Shown: piece after piece, positions 1 to 5,392 of the stretch
How positions within the stretch are numbered: the stretch's first letter is position 1
Layout: each line of letters opens with the position of its first letter
NCBI GenBank assembly: GCA_028872685.1
Contig: JAPKEI010000137.1
Span: 1-7,226, forward strand
From: Verrucomicrobiota bacterium
Lineage (GTDB): Bacteria; Verrucomicrobiota; Verrucomicrobiia; Limisphaerales; UBA1100
Length of the DNA stretch: 7,226 bases
Direction of reading: 5' to 3'
Notes under the pieces: generated by a model
What the model was told of the DNA's origin: nothing
Database searches by the model: none
The model's input: the letters and a program-made list of their open reading frames with translations, nothing else
Made by a program: the position numbers and the translations under genes

Positions 1-364
1 TCTTACCTCCGGAAACGGTCAGCCAGTCATTGCGCATCTCCCGGGTTTTACCAGGGCCTCCGCTACCCATGACGTGCACGTTGCGGACGTCGTTGCGGGT
101 AGTCCACGCACCTTCGTCATCGACCATGAAGGAGTAAAGTTTCTCGTTCTTGACGGCGTGTTCAAGGGTGCCTTCCTTATCGCCCTTTACTCGGCCCATC
201 TCGAGCGTGTTTGACTGGCCCATGATGATGAAGACCTTGACCTTCTTTGTCATATCCGCTGGCTTAGCATTCGGATTAGGTTCTTTGGCCGAAACCGACA
301 GGGTCAGGGCCGCCAACAAGGTAGCGGCAGCGAGAGTTTGGGTGAGTTTATTTTTTAGTTCCAT
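1..364 (-). CDS. SASA-family (sialate O-acetylesterase-like) secreted esterase, 3'-truncated by window edge
   Basis: The reading frame starts at ATG 364-362 and stays open to the left edge, giving the first 121 residues; the C-terminus lies outside the window. Residues 1 to about 26 form a signal peptide (basic start, Ala/Leu-rich core, AxA-like cleavage near VSA). A beta-strand and nucleophile elbow follow at residues 43-52 (KVFIIMGQSN), with Ser51 the expected nucleophile of the SGNH/SASA fold. The stretch NDWLTVSGGK at 112-121 also resembles this family in Planctomycetota and Verrucomicrobiota. The family removes acetyl groups from sugars, although many of these environmental members are uncharacterised. 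The residue after GQSN is Thr, where Met is usual. The gene lies 146 bases after the sulfatase cluster and may be read through from it or have its own promoter. The start has no good Shine-Dalgarno, only an A-rich leader. Family call is fairly sure; exact substrate is unknown. Confidence 0.8.
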   Translation of the reverse strand, partial: MELKNKLTQTLAAATLLAALTLSVSAKEPNPNAKPADMTKKVKVFIIMGQSNTLEMGRVKGDKEGTLEHAVKNEKLYSFMVDDEGAWTTRNDVRNVHVMGSGGPGKTREMRNDWLTVSGGK

Positions 365-510
365 AATTCTTTTTATTTCTAGCGCGGATGATGTCCCGCG
401 CTTGATCGGTGAAACAGGCTACCCCGATCTGCCCAAGACAACAAAGACATAGAATCGCTTTTTTGCGTTTTTTTGACGTCTATTTGCGACAACTGAAATA
501 GAGGCCTTTT
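365..510 (-). promoter_or_regulatory. Leader/spacer before the esterase gene, with phased A-tracts and a hairpin
   Basis: This 146-base spacer separates the sulfatase cluster from the esterase. On the minus strand it carries an A7 tract (474-468) and an A6 tract (464-459), ten bases apart, as in bent DNA or UP-element-like promoter DNA. They are followed by a GC-rich hairpin (402-381) ending 16 bases before the start codon. I see no T-tailed terminator for the upstream gene and no convincing -35/-10 pair. A promoter of its own is possible but is inference. Confidence 0.35.
381..402 (-). other. GC-rich inverted repeat in the esterase 5' leader
   Basis: The arms agcgcgg (381-387) and ccgcgct (396-402) are perfect 7-base complements around an 8-base loop. 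No T-run follows on either strand, so it is not an ordinary terminator. Its position just upstream of the esterase start would allow it to affect translation or mRNA stability, or to act as a protein-binding dyad. Which of these applies cannot be told from sequence. Confidence 0.45.
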
Positions 511-1008
511 TCACTTTTTTCTGGGCGGAGTTGCCCCTGGGATCAGTTTCACCATGTCCTTCAAGGGTTTCCAGGGGGCGCCTCCCCCATTAAATCCGAT
601 CCCCACCTCAAGCACCCCTTCCTTCCCTTCCCGAATCGGGAAGCGGTTGTTGTAGGTGGAATAAAGCAGATCCCCATCCAAAAGAAAGAGGAACCGCCCG
701 GGACGACCACCGGCAACAATGCGTAGTGGCGCGATCTTGTCGCTACCCACATACCCGTAACCCCGAATCCACTTGGGCGAAGTTACCTTAATTTTTTTCC
801 CCTTGGATGTTGGCTTATAAATTGCGTGGACCTTGATTTCACCATGGCCAGCTTTGTTGTATTTGAGAATGGTGGCATCGACGATCATCGGAATCTTAGC
901 GTCGCGTATAGCCTGATCCAAACCGGCCGGCCTCTCATCAGCATTCAGCTGTGAACAAAATCCTAGAATGAGTAATGGGATAGATAGGGATAGTCGCATT
1001 CGTTTCAT
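511..1008 (-). CDS. Secreted protein of unknown function (165 aa), last gene of the sulfatase cluster
   Basis: I do not recognise a named family. Residues 1 to about 23 look like a signal peptide (MKRMR start, hydrophobic LSIPLLILGF core, cleavage near LNA). The mature part is about 140 residues and apparently beta-rich: an IVDATILKY strand, an EIKVHAIYKP strand, then KGKKIKV and a later RFLFLLDGDLLYS segment. The pattern resembles small OB-fold/NTR-like secreted domains and loosely parallels the 148-residue protein that opens the cluster; this is inference. The C-terminus is basic (PPRKK), as in the iduronate-sulfatase-like protein two genes upstream. The ATG overlaps the stop of the preceding sulfatase gene in an ATGA, implying translational coupling and a role tied to that sulfatase. 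No catalytic motif is visible. Confidence 0.8.
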   Translation of the reverse strand: MKRMRLSLSIPLLILGFCSQLNADERPAGLDQAIRDAKIPMIVDATILKYNKAGHGEIKVHAIYKPTSKGKKIKVTSPKWIRGYGYVGSDKIAPLRIVAGGRPGRFLFLLDGDLLYSTYNNRFPIREGKEGVLEVGIGFNGGGAPWKPLKDMVKLIPGATPPRKK

Positions 1009-2411
1009 TTTGTTTTCTCAGGGTTTCGAAGGTTTGAAAATACGTCGCCCGTAGGCTTGGCCGGCAGAGTGCCTTGCCATTGGATGAGCATCTTTTTGAG
1101 TTGGGTTACCTTGGCCGGGTATTTCTCATTAAGATTCTTCATTTCAAGAGGGTCAGCTACCAAATCGTAAAGTTCGACGTATTTGGCATCCCGATTACTT
1201 ACGAGTTTCCAGTTTTTGCTTACCACCGCATAGGAAACCCAATGGTCAGGCTTGGTTTTGCGGGCCGGCCATGGGGCAACCGTCTTCCAGAAGAGTGGTT
1301 TTTCTCGTATCGCTGTGCCCTTGCCTTTGAGAGTAGCCACCTGACTGATCCCATCAGGCCGGTAGGAAGCCGGCAACTTTACTCCTGCGATTTCACAAAA
1401 GGTGGGCAGTAAATCCACCGCTGAAAAAATGGATGTCTTGTCCACTTTATCAGCAGCTATTTTCCCAGGCCAACGGGCAATAAAAGGTACTCCGATTCCA
1501 CCTTCGAGAAGAGCTCCCTTGTAGGCCCTGCGTCCTCCCGTAACCCCCTTCGCCGCTGCTATCCCATAGCCAAGCCCTGTTGCGGAATCATAACCGAGAG
1601 TCAAGGGTGCGTCCGGAGCCCCGCGGGCAGGTCCGTTGTCGGAACTAAAGATTACGAGGGTGTCCTTGGCCAGATTCAACCGATCCAAGGCATCGAGCAA
1701 TTGGCCTATCCTCAAGTCGGCATGAAAAAGAGTCGCCGCATAGATCGCATCTTTCTCCCCGAGCTTGGCAAAGTGCTTCTGCAACTTGGGGTCGACGTGA
1801 AAGGGAGTGTGTGGCTCATGAATCCAGAGGTTGATAAAGAAGGGATTCCCGCTGGCCTGGCTTTTCTCAATGAAAGGGATGGCGCTCTTGACGTCATCGT
1901 GCACGTACATCTGGGGGCCGGAACAATTGAAGGCTCCATATTCATCAAACCCATATTCACTAGGAAAAGGTGCATCAGGGATCATGTCATTGGCCAGATG
2001 CCATTTACCGAAATGCGCTGTGGCATAACCTCCACTTTTTAGGAAACGAGACAGGAGCGGTGCATTGGGGTCCAGCCAATCGGGCATATTGCGCTTGGCA
2101 TTGCTGGGCACCCAGGCGAAGTGCCCATCAATATTATAGCGCGCCGGGAAATGCCCGGTCATTACGGCGGTACGGCTGGGAGAACACACACCACTAGCCA
2201 CGGTGAATCGATGAAAGTCAGTTCCCTCCTTCGCCAGTCGATCGATATTGGGCGTTTTCACATACGGGTGACCATGACAACTCAGATCGCCCCATCCCCA
2301 GTCATCAGCGAAAATAAAAATAATGTTGGTTGGCGGCTCGTTCGCAGAAGTCTGCGGAACCAGCCCGAAAACAAGCGTCAGTAAAACACCTAAAATAGTT
2401 TTCGTATTCAT
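1005..2411 (-). CDS. Secreted formylglycine-dependent sulfatase (arylsulfatase A/GALNS-like)
   Basis: This is a 468-residue type I sulfatase of normal family length with a signal peptide (residues 1 to about 23). It hydrolyses a sulfate ester, probably on a sugar of a sulfated polysaccharide, outside the cytoplasm. Visible hallmarks: the metal-binding pair Asp36-Asp37 in ADDWGWGD; the signature CSPSR at 76-80, where Cys76 is converted to formylglycine by a maturase; GKWHL with Lys136 and His138; His198 and His201 in IHEPH; the SDNG motif with Asp258 and Asn259; and Lys298 in AYKGALLEGG. The order and the GFDE element at 154-157 resemble human GALNS and arylsulfatase A, but substrate specificity cannot be read from this. 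It begins 23 bases after the stop of the previous sulfatase gene and its TGA overlaps the next ATG. No maturase is in the window; the CxPSR type can be served by FGE or anSME enzymes. Confidence 0.95.
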   Translation of the reverse strand: MNTKTILGVLLTLVFGLVPQTSANEPPTNIIFIFADDWGWGDLSCHGHPYVKTPNIDRLAKEGTDFHRFTVASGVCSPSRTAVMTGHFPARYNIDGHFAWVPSNAKRNMPDWLDPNAPLLSRFLKSGGYATAHFGKWHLANDMIPDAPFPSEYGFDEYGAFNCSGPQMYVHDDVKSAIPFIEKSQASGNPFFINLWIHEPHTPFHVDPKLQKHFAKLGEKDAIYAATLFHADLRIGQLLDALDRLNLAKDTLVIFSSDNGPARGAPDAPLTLGYDSATGLGYGIAAAKGVTGGRRAYKGALLEGGIGVPFIARWPGKIAADKVDKTSIFSAVDLLPTFCEIAGVKLPASYRPDGISQVATLKGKGTAIREKPLFWKTVAPWPARKTKPDHWVSYAVVSKNWKLVSNRDAKYVELYDLVADPLEMKNLNEKYPAKVTQLKKMLIQWQGTLPAKPTGDVFSNLRNPEKTK

Positions 2412-2434
2412 GCTTACTCTATCGAGCGCCTTTC

Positions 2435-3946
2435 CTATTTCTTACGGGGTGGCTGTTTCTTGAGTTCCCAACGGTACGTCTCGCCTTCATTTATTAGTTT
2501 GAGGCGATTTCTCGAAACCCCAACTGGAGCGAATGACTTCGGGGCACTGGCCTTTAGTTTCTGTTTTACCGCAGCTAATTTCACGTCACCCGCAAGATTA
2601 TGCCATTCGTGCGGATCACCCTCGACATCATAGAGTTCTTCAGTGCCATCACTGTAATGGATGTAGCGCCATTTCTGATTGATGATCGCGTAACCACCTG
2701 GATCCAAGTACGGCAGGAAAACATTGCGATCGGTTGCCTTTGACGGCGTGCGCAACATGCCATTTAGAGAAGATCCTTCTAATCCTTCAACGGCCGGCAG
2801 GTTGCACATCTCGACAAATGTCGGATACATGTCAATCAAGCTGACAGTTGCATCGATCGTCTTTCCGGACGCCACACCCGGCCCGGACCAAATGAAAGGG
2901 ACGTTAGAGGTGCGTTCCCACAGGGTGTGTTTACCCCAATCCCCCTTCTCGCCATGATGAAAACCATGATCGCTCCAAAGGACAACAACTGTGTTGTCTG
3001 CATAGGGGCTTTGGCGTAGTGCCTTCATGACGCGGCCCAACATCGCATCGGCATACGAAACGGAGGCAAGATAGCCGTGAATAGCCTGTTCAATAGCACC
3101 CAACTCAACCAGCCGGTCATGGTGCTGGCGCTTACGATTAATCTTCCGGCGTTTCACCAATGGCGGCAAATCATCGAGATCGTCTTCCTTGTAAACCGGA
3201 GCCTTGATCTTCTCCGCGTCGTACAGATCGAAATATTTCTTTGGCACATAATTTGGGAAGTGTGGTGCGTAAAGGCCCACAGCGAGGAAGAAAGGTTTAT
3301 CATGCTTTTGCTTTAGGACATCACAGGCCCAATTCACCCGCTTGGTATCAGCCATAGCCTTTTCTCGCTCATTAGGAATCGCCGCCCATTCCAGGAACAT
3401 CCCCCCGGTGATCTGTCGACCCCGATTATAGATGCTGTTTGGAAACGGATCGGGCAAGGGCGTATCCTTGCCCCACGAATCCAATGGCCAACCTTCACGC
3501 TTGGCGGCTTCATTGCGCAGGAAGAATTTAGTCCAGCCACGATGATCGATGTAACCGGCCGAATGATGAAAGAGCTTACCGGCCCCGTAGGTCGCATACC
3601 CAGCCTTGGCAAAACTAACCTGCAGCGGGCGCAACTCAGGATGGTTGTGATAGTAAATCTCGGTTCGGTAGCACCCGGTCGTCGAGGCAAACTGTCCGGT
3701 AAAGATAGCACTTCTTGAAGGAGCACAAAACACTCCGGGACAATGAGCATTATTGAATGATACCCCGCGCTTGGCCAACGCATCCATGTTGGGCGTCTTT
3801 GCCTGCGTATGGCCCATTGCCCCGACCCAATCGCACAAGTCATCCACGGCAAAGAAGATCACATTTGGTGATCCCTTGGCCGAGACCTGTGGCGCAACCC
3901 CAAGGATGAGTGCAACCAGTAATGCTCCTATTTTAGCCATCAACAC
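2435..3946 (-). CDS. Secreted iduronate-2-sulfatase-like sulfatase (S1_7-like)
   Basis: This type I sulfatase has 501-503 residues depending on the start. The frame can begin at GTG 3946, TTG 3943 or ATG 3940; I favour ATG 3940 because it yields a clean signal peptide (MAKIGALLVALILG, cleavage near VSA) and sits 21 bases after the upstream stop. No start has a clear Shine-Dalgarno. Numbering from the GTG, the hallmarks are Asp35-Asp36, the formylglycine motif CAPSR at 74-78, GAGKLFHH with Lys124 and His127, APHFP with His229, SDHG with Asp326 and His327, and GKHTLWE with Lys339 and His340. SDHG in place of SDNG and the GKLFHH element are typical of the iduronate-2-sulfatase branch. A basic insert (KRRKINRKR, 265-273) before a GYLASVSYAD helix is, as I recall, common in PVC members. 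It likely removes sulfate from a uronic acid or other sugar; substrate unproven. It is central in the cluster, next to a second sulfatase of different type. Confidence 0.95.
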   Translation of the reverse strand: MLMAKIGALLVALILGVAPQVSAKGSPNVIFFAVDDLCDWVGAMGHTQAKTPNMDALAKRGVSFNNAHCPGVFCAPSRSAIFTGQFASTTGCYRTEIYYHNHPELRPLQVSFAKAGYATYGAGKLFHHSAGYIDHRGWTKFFLRNEAAKREGWPLDSWGKDTPLPDPFPNSIYNRGRQITGGMFLEWAAIPNEREKAMADTKRVNWACDVLKQKHDKPFFLAVGLYAPHFPNYVPKKYFDLYDAEKIKAPVYKEDDLDDLPPLVKRRKINRKRQHHDRLVELGAIEQAIHGYLASVSYADAMLGRVMKALRQSPYADNTVVVLWSDHGFHHGEKGDWGKHTLWERTSNVPFIWSGPGVASGKTIDATVSLIDMYPTFVEMCNLPAVEGLEGSSLNGMLRTPSKATDRNVFLPYLDPGGYAIINQKWRYIHYSDGTEELYDVEGDPHEWHNLAGDVKLAAVKQKLKASAPKSFAPVGVSRNRLKLINEGETYRWELKKQPPRKK

Positions 3947-3961
3947 ATATCAAACAGTCGA

Positions 3962-4618
3962 CTAGGGAATCGCCTGAAACATTTGGGTGATGATGAGCTT
4001 CTTACCATCCTGCTTGATTTGGAGGTCAAAAAATCCGGAGCCGCTCCCACCTTTATGTAGAAATCCAATCGAGATGGAATCACCTCTTTTGGAAAAGCGA
4101 CTCGGCTTAGTCCAGTCGACCTGATTGAGGAGCTTGCCATTGACGGCTTGCTCATGATCGTATTCACCCTTCAAAAGAAGACCCAGAATAGCTTCGCATT
4201 CTTCGGCAGTCATTCCCTGTGTCGAGCCAGTCCGATATTCCTTTTTGTCCACCTTGAGGATAGTTTGTTTTCTTGTGTATGGTTTACCCGCCCAGAAGCC
4301 ACCCAACTGGACCTGCCCCTTCCCTGGCTTGGCTCCGGGCTGCAACCACTCACCGTGGCTTATACTTAAAACCTGATAGGACACTTCACGGCCTTTGACT
4401 TGTTCGGCACCCTGTACACGCACCCCGCGGTAAGGCGATGGAAACATGTTGTGGGTGGAAATCTTTTCAATCTTCTTGATCCCACATTTCTGAGCAAGAG
4501 CAATTACCTCTTTTTCCTGACCCTTGGTGAGCATCGCACGTTTAACATAATCCCGTTCAAATCCATAAGTGGAAACAGCGAGCGTTAAGGTGAATAGACT
4601 AAGTATTATTTTTTTCAT
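3962..4618 (-). CDS. Secreted protein of unknown function (218 aa) preceding the sulfatases
   Basis: I do not recognise a named domain. Residues 1 to about 19 form a signal peptide (MKKIILSLFTLTLAVSTYG). The mature part of about 200 residues begins with a charged helical stretch (KGQEKEVIALAQKCGIKKIEKI), then motifs that look conserved in style: HNMFPSPYRGV near 56-66, GREVSYQVL near 76-84, GKPYTRKQTILKV near 111-123, TAEECEAILGLLLKG near 137-151, and a beta-rich end with SIGFLHKGGSGSGFFDLQI and IITQMFQAIP. It has two cysteines in the mature part (Cys45 and Cys141). No catalytic motif stands out; a carbohydrate-binding or accessory role is a guess from context only. The ATG overlaps the stop of the 148-residue gene (ATGA), and the sulfatase gene starts 15-21 bases after its stop. 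It is the one cluster product whose C-terminus is not basic. Confidence 0.85.
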   Translation of the reverse strand: MKKIILSLFTLTLAVSTYGFERDYVKRAMLTKGQEKEVIALAQKCGIKKIEKISTHNMFPSPYRGVRVQGAEQVKGREVSYQVLSISHGEWLQPGAKPGKGQVQLGGFWAGKPYTRKQTILKVDKKEYRTGSTQGMTAEECEAILGLLLKGEYDHEQAVNGKLLNQVDWTKPSRFSKRGDSISIGFLHKGGSGSGFFDLQIKQDGKKLIITQMFQAIP

Positions 4619-5061
4619 TTTGTTTTCTTGGCTTTCTTCGTGATTTCAATTCCGTTGGGCAAAAGCGGTTCATATGCTTTCGATTTTTTGTTTTTCAAAA
4701 GGTACATCTCCACCGTATCCCCCTTCTCGGGAACCGGTTCGTGTCCCTGCAACCCGGGCACGGGCGGGATGCGAGTTGAGGGCTGCCAGGCTTCAATCAA
4801 AATTCCCTGACCCACTTTCACCCCAGTTCCCTTCGAGACCGATGCCACCTTGAGCTTAATGGTGTACACTTTATCACGGTGGAGACCCAAGGACCTTTCG
4901 ATCTTGGACTTTTGCACCTTCGCGGTCACTGAAATAACCTTGCCCGAGACGATATGGCTCGACTCCTTTTCCAGTTCTTTTGGGCTCATCGGCACCTTGG
5001 CCGCCTGAAGCCCCCCTATCCCAAGCGCAAAAATTGTGACTATTCCAATGAGTTGTTTCAT
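4615..5061 (-). CDS. Secreted small beta-rich protein of unknown function (148 aa), first gene of the sulfatase cluster
   Basis: The signal peptide is residues 1 to about 20 (MKQLIGIVTIFALGIGGLQA). The mature domain reads as alternating strands: HIVSGKVISVTAKV, YTIKLKVASVSKG, VKVGQGILIEAW, then GDTVEMYLLKN and YEPLLPNGIEI. This pattern (a strand with small residues, a Y-x-I-x-L-x-V strand, then a Lys-Gly turn) is reminiscent of small secreted OB-fold/NTR-like domains. That is a fold guess, not an identification. The tail is strongly basic (ITKKAKKTK). The gene opens the five-gene cluster and its TGA overlaps the next ATG. A terminator-like hairpin at 5122-5150 lies about 60 bases upstream, so expression may be attenuated or may start from a promoter between hairpin and ATG. 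No Shine-Dalgarno precedes the start; the leader next to the ATG is A-rich. Confidence 0.82.
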   Translation of the reverse strand: MKQLIGIVTIFALGIGGLQAAKVPMSPKELEKESSHIVSGKVISVTAKVQKSKIERSLGLHRDKVYTIKLKVASVSKGTGVKVGQGILIEAWQPSTRIPPVPGLQGHEPVPEKGDTVEMYLLKNKKSKAYEPLLPNGIEITKKAKKTK

Positions 5062-5121
5062 TTGTCTTTGACTTTCAATTCTCCACCCAACTAACCATTA
5101 ACTCTTGTTTGAGTAAAGAAA

Positions 5122-5150
5122 GCCGCCACAAAGGAAACCCGTGTGGCGGC
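5122..5150 (-). terminator. Intrinsic terminator-like hairpin ahead of the sulfatase cluster
   Basis: The arms gccgccaca (5122-5130) and tgtggcggc (5142-5150) are a perfect 9-base match with an 11-base loop. On the minus strand the stem is followed by TTTCTTTAC, an interrupted T-run; the other strand has none, which sets the orientation. It could end the transcript of the 520-residue hydrolase after a long 3' UTR, end a small RNA, or act as an attenuator in the cluster leader. The broken T-run lowers confidence in efficient termination. Confidence 0.6.
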
Positions 5151-5151
5151 A

Positions 5152-5188
5152 TCTTGCCTTCGCTACCCAACCATGAATACCGGCAAGA
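5152..5188 (-). other. Inverted repeat, 7-base arms
   Basis: The arms tcttgcc (5152-5158) and ggcaaga (5182-5188) are perfectly complementary around a 23-base loop. The element directly abuts the terminator-like hairpin, so the two could form consecutive RNA stems. On its own a stem of this size and loop could be chance; the clustering is what makes it notable. Confidence 0.35.
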
Positions 5189-5193
5189 CATTC

Positions 5194-5253
5194 TGTTGGA
5201 CGCAGTTCATATAAAAACACTCCTCGATTTATGTCATAAACTCTGCTCCAACA
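5194..5253 (-). other. Bulged inverted repeat, possible RNA stem
   Basis: The arm tgttgga (5194-5200) pairs with tccaaca (5247-5253). After skipping one C (5201), gcag (5202-5205) pairs with ctgc (5243-5246). This gives 11 pairs with a single bulge and a 37-base AT-rich loop. It is the first of three consecutive potential stems before the cluster start. It could belong to a structured leader, a small RNA or a degenerate palindromic repeat. Confidence 0.35.
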
Positions 5254-5264
5254 CATTTCTTATC

Positions 5265-5351
5265 TCACTCCTTATTCATTAGTTTAAGTATATGTTCGGC
5301 GAGAAAATGCCCGAGCTTGTCCGCGGCCTCGCTTTTGAAATGGACATTCAT
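5265..5351 (-). pseudogene. Likely remnant of an SGNH/SASA-type esterase C-terminus (28 codons)
   Basis: The frame ATG 5351 to TGA 5265 encodes 28 residues. The core NVHFKSEAADKLGHFLAEHI looks like the end of an SGNH/SASA hydrolase: a V-H-F with the catalytic His, then an amphipathic helix of the kind that closes these proteins. A 28-residue piece cannot be a working enzyme. The neighbouring frame just upstream (VKVLEGS, then TGA at 5353-5351) could be the continuation before a frameshift. This suggests an esterase gene was largely lost between the hydrolase and the cluster. Against this, GAGGG sits 6 bases before the ATG, so a real small peptide is possible. The match is from memory of the family, without an alignment. 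Confidence 0.4.
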
Positions 5352-5356
5352 CAACT

Positions 5357-5390
5357 GCCCTCAAGGACTTTCACGGGGAGGAATGAGGGC
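5357..5390 (-). other. Stem-loop just downstream of the hydrolase stop codon
   Basis: The arms gccctca (5357-5363) and tgagggc (5384-5390) are perfect complements with a 20-base loop, starting two bases after the stop codon of the 520-residue protein. No T-run follows, so it is not a standard intrinsic terminator. It could protect the mRNA 3' end or be a chance match. Its downstream arm contains the GAGGG that would serve as Shine-Dalgarno for the 28-codon frame. Confidence 0.35.
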
Positions 5391-5392
5391 GG

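Larger units (their letters stand above)
5062..5392 (-). other. Gene-poor gap: decayed gene end plus structured leader or repeat
   Basis: This 331-base stretch between two genes holds no intact ordinary gene. Reading down the minus strand it has a 7-base stem right after the hydrolase stop (5390-5357), a 28-codon frame resembling an esterase C-terminus (5351-5265), a bulged stem (5253-5194), a second stem (5188-5152) and a T-tailed hairpin (5150-5122). The last 60 bases before ATG 5061 are AT-rich and could hold a promoter, but I see no convincing boxes. A further short frame at 5215-5168 (15 codons, starting MNCVQQNVLP) has no independent support. Confidence 0.6.

Noticed and set aside
150..452. 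100-codon plus-strand frame at the left end
   Set aside because: It is antisense to the SASA esterase start and its leader, with no domain-like features.
456..475. T-runs on the plus strand (T6 and T7) as a terminator for the sulfatase cluster
   Set aside because: The T-runs are on the wrong strand for these genes, and only a 3-base stem (cgc/gcg) is associated. On the transcribed orientation they are A-tracts.
1074..2384. Several plus-strand frames of 65-113 codons opposite the arylsulfatase-like gene
   Set aside because: All overlap a gene with complete catalytic motifs and overlap each other in different frames, as expected for shadow frames.
3334..3852. 172-codon minus-strand frame inside the iduronate-sulfatase-like gene
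   Set aside because: It is an out-of-frame reading of a gene whose own frame carries all the sulfatase motifs; its product shows no signal peptide or recognisable motif.
5168..5215. 15-codon minus-strand frame starting MNCVQQNVLP
   Set aside because: Too short, no good ribosome site at normal spacing, and it lies inside the stem-loop region. It is better explained as chance or part of a repeat or leader.
5062..5392. CRISPR array, tRNA or insertion-sequence end in the non-coding gap
   Set aside because: There are no regularly spaced direct repeats, no cloverleaf or CCA-type end, and no transposase fragment or paired terminal repeats with a target-site duplication.
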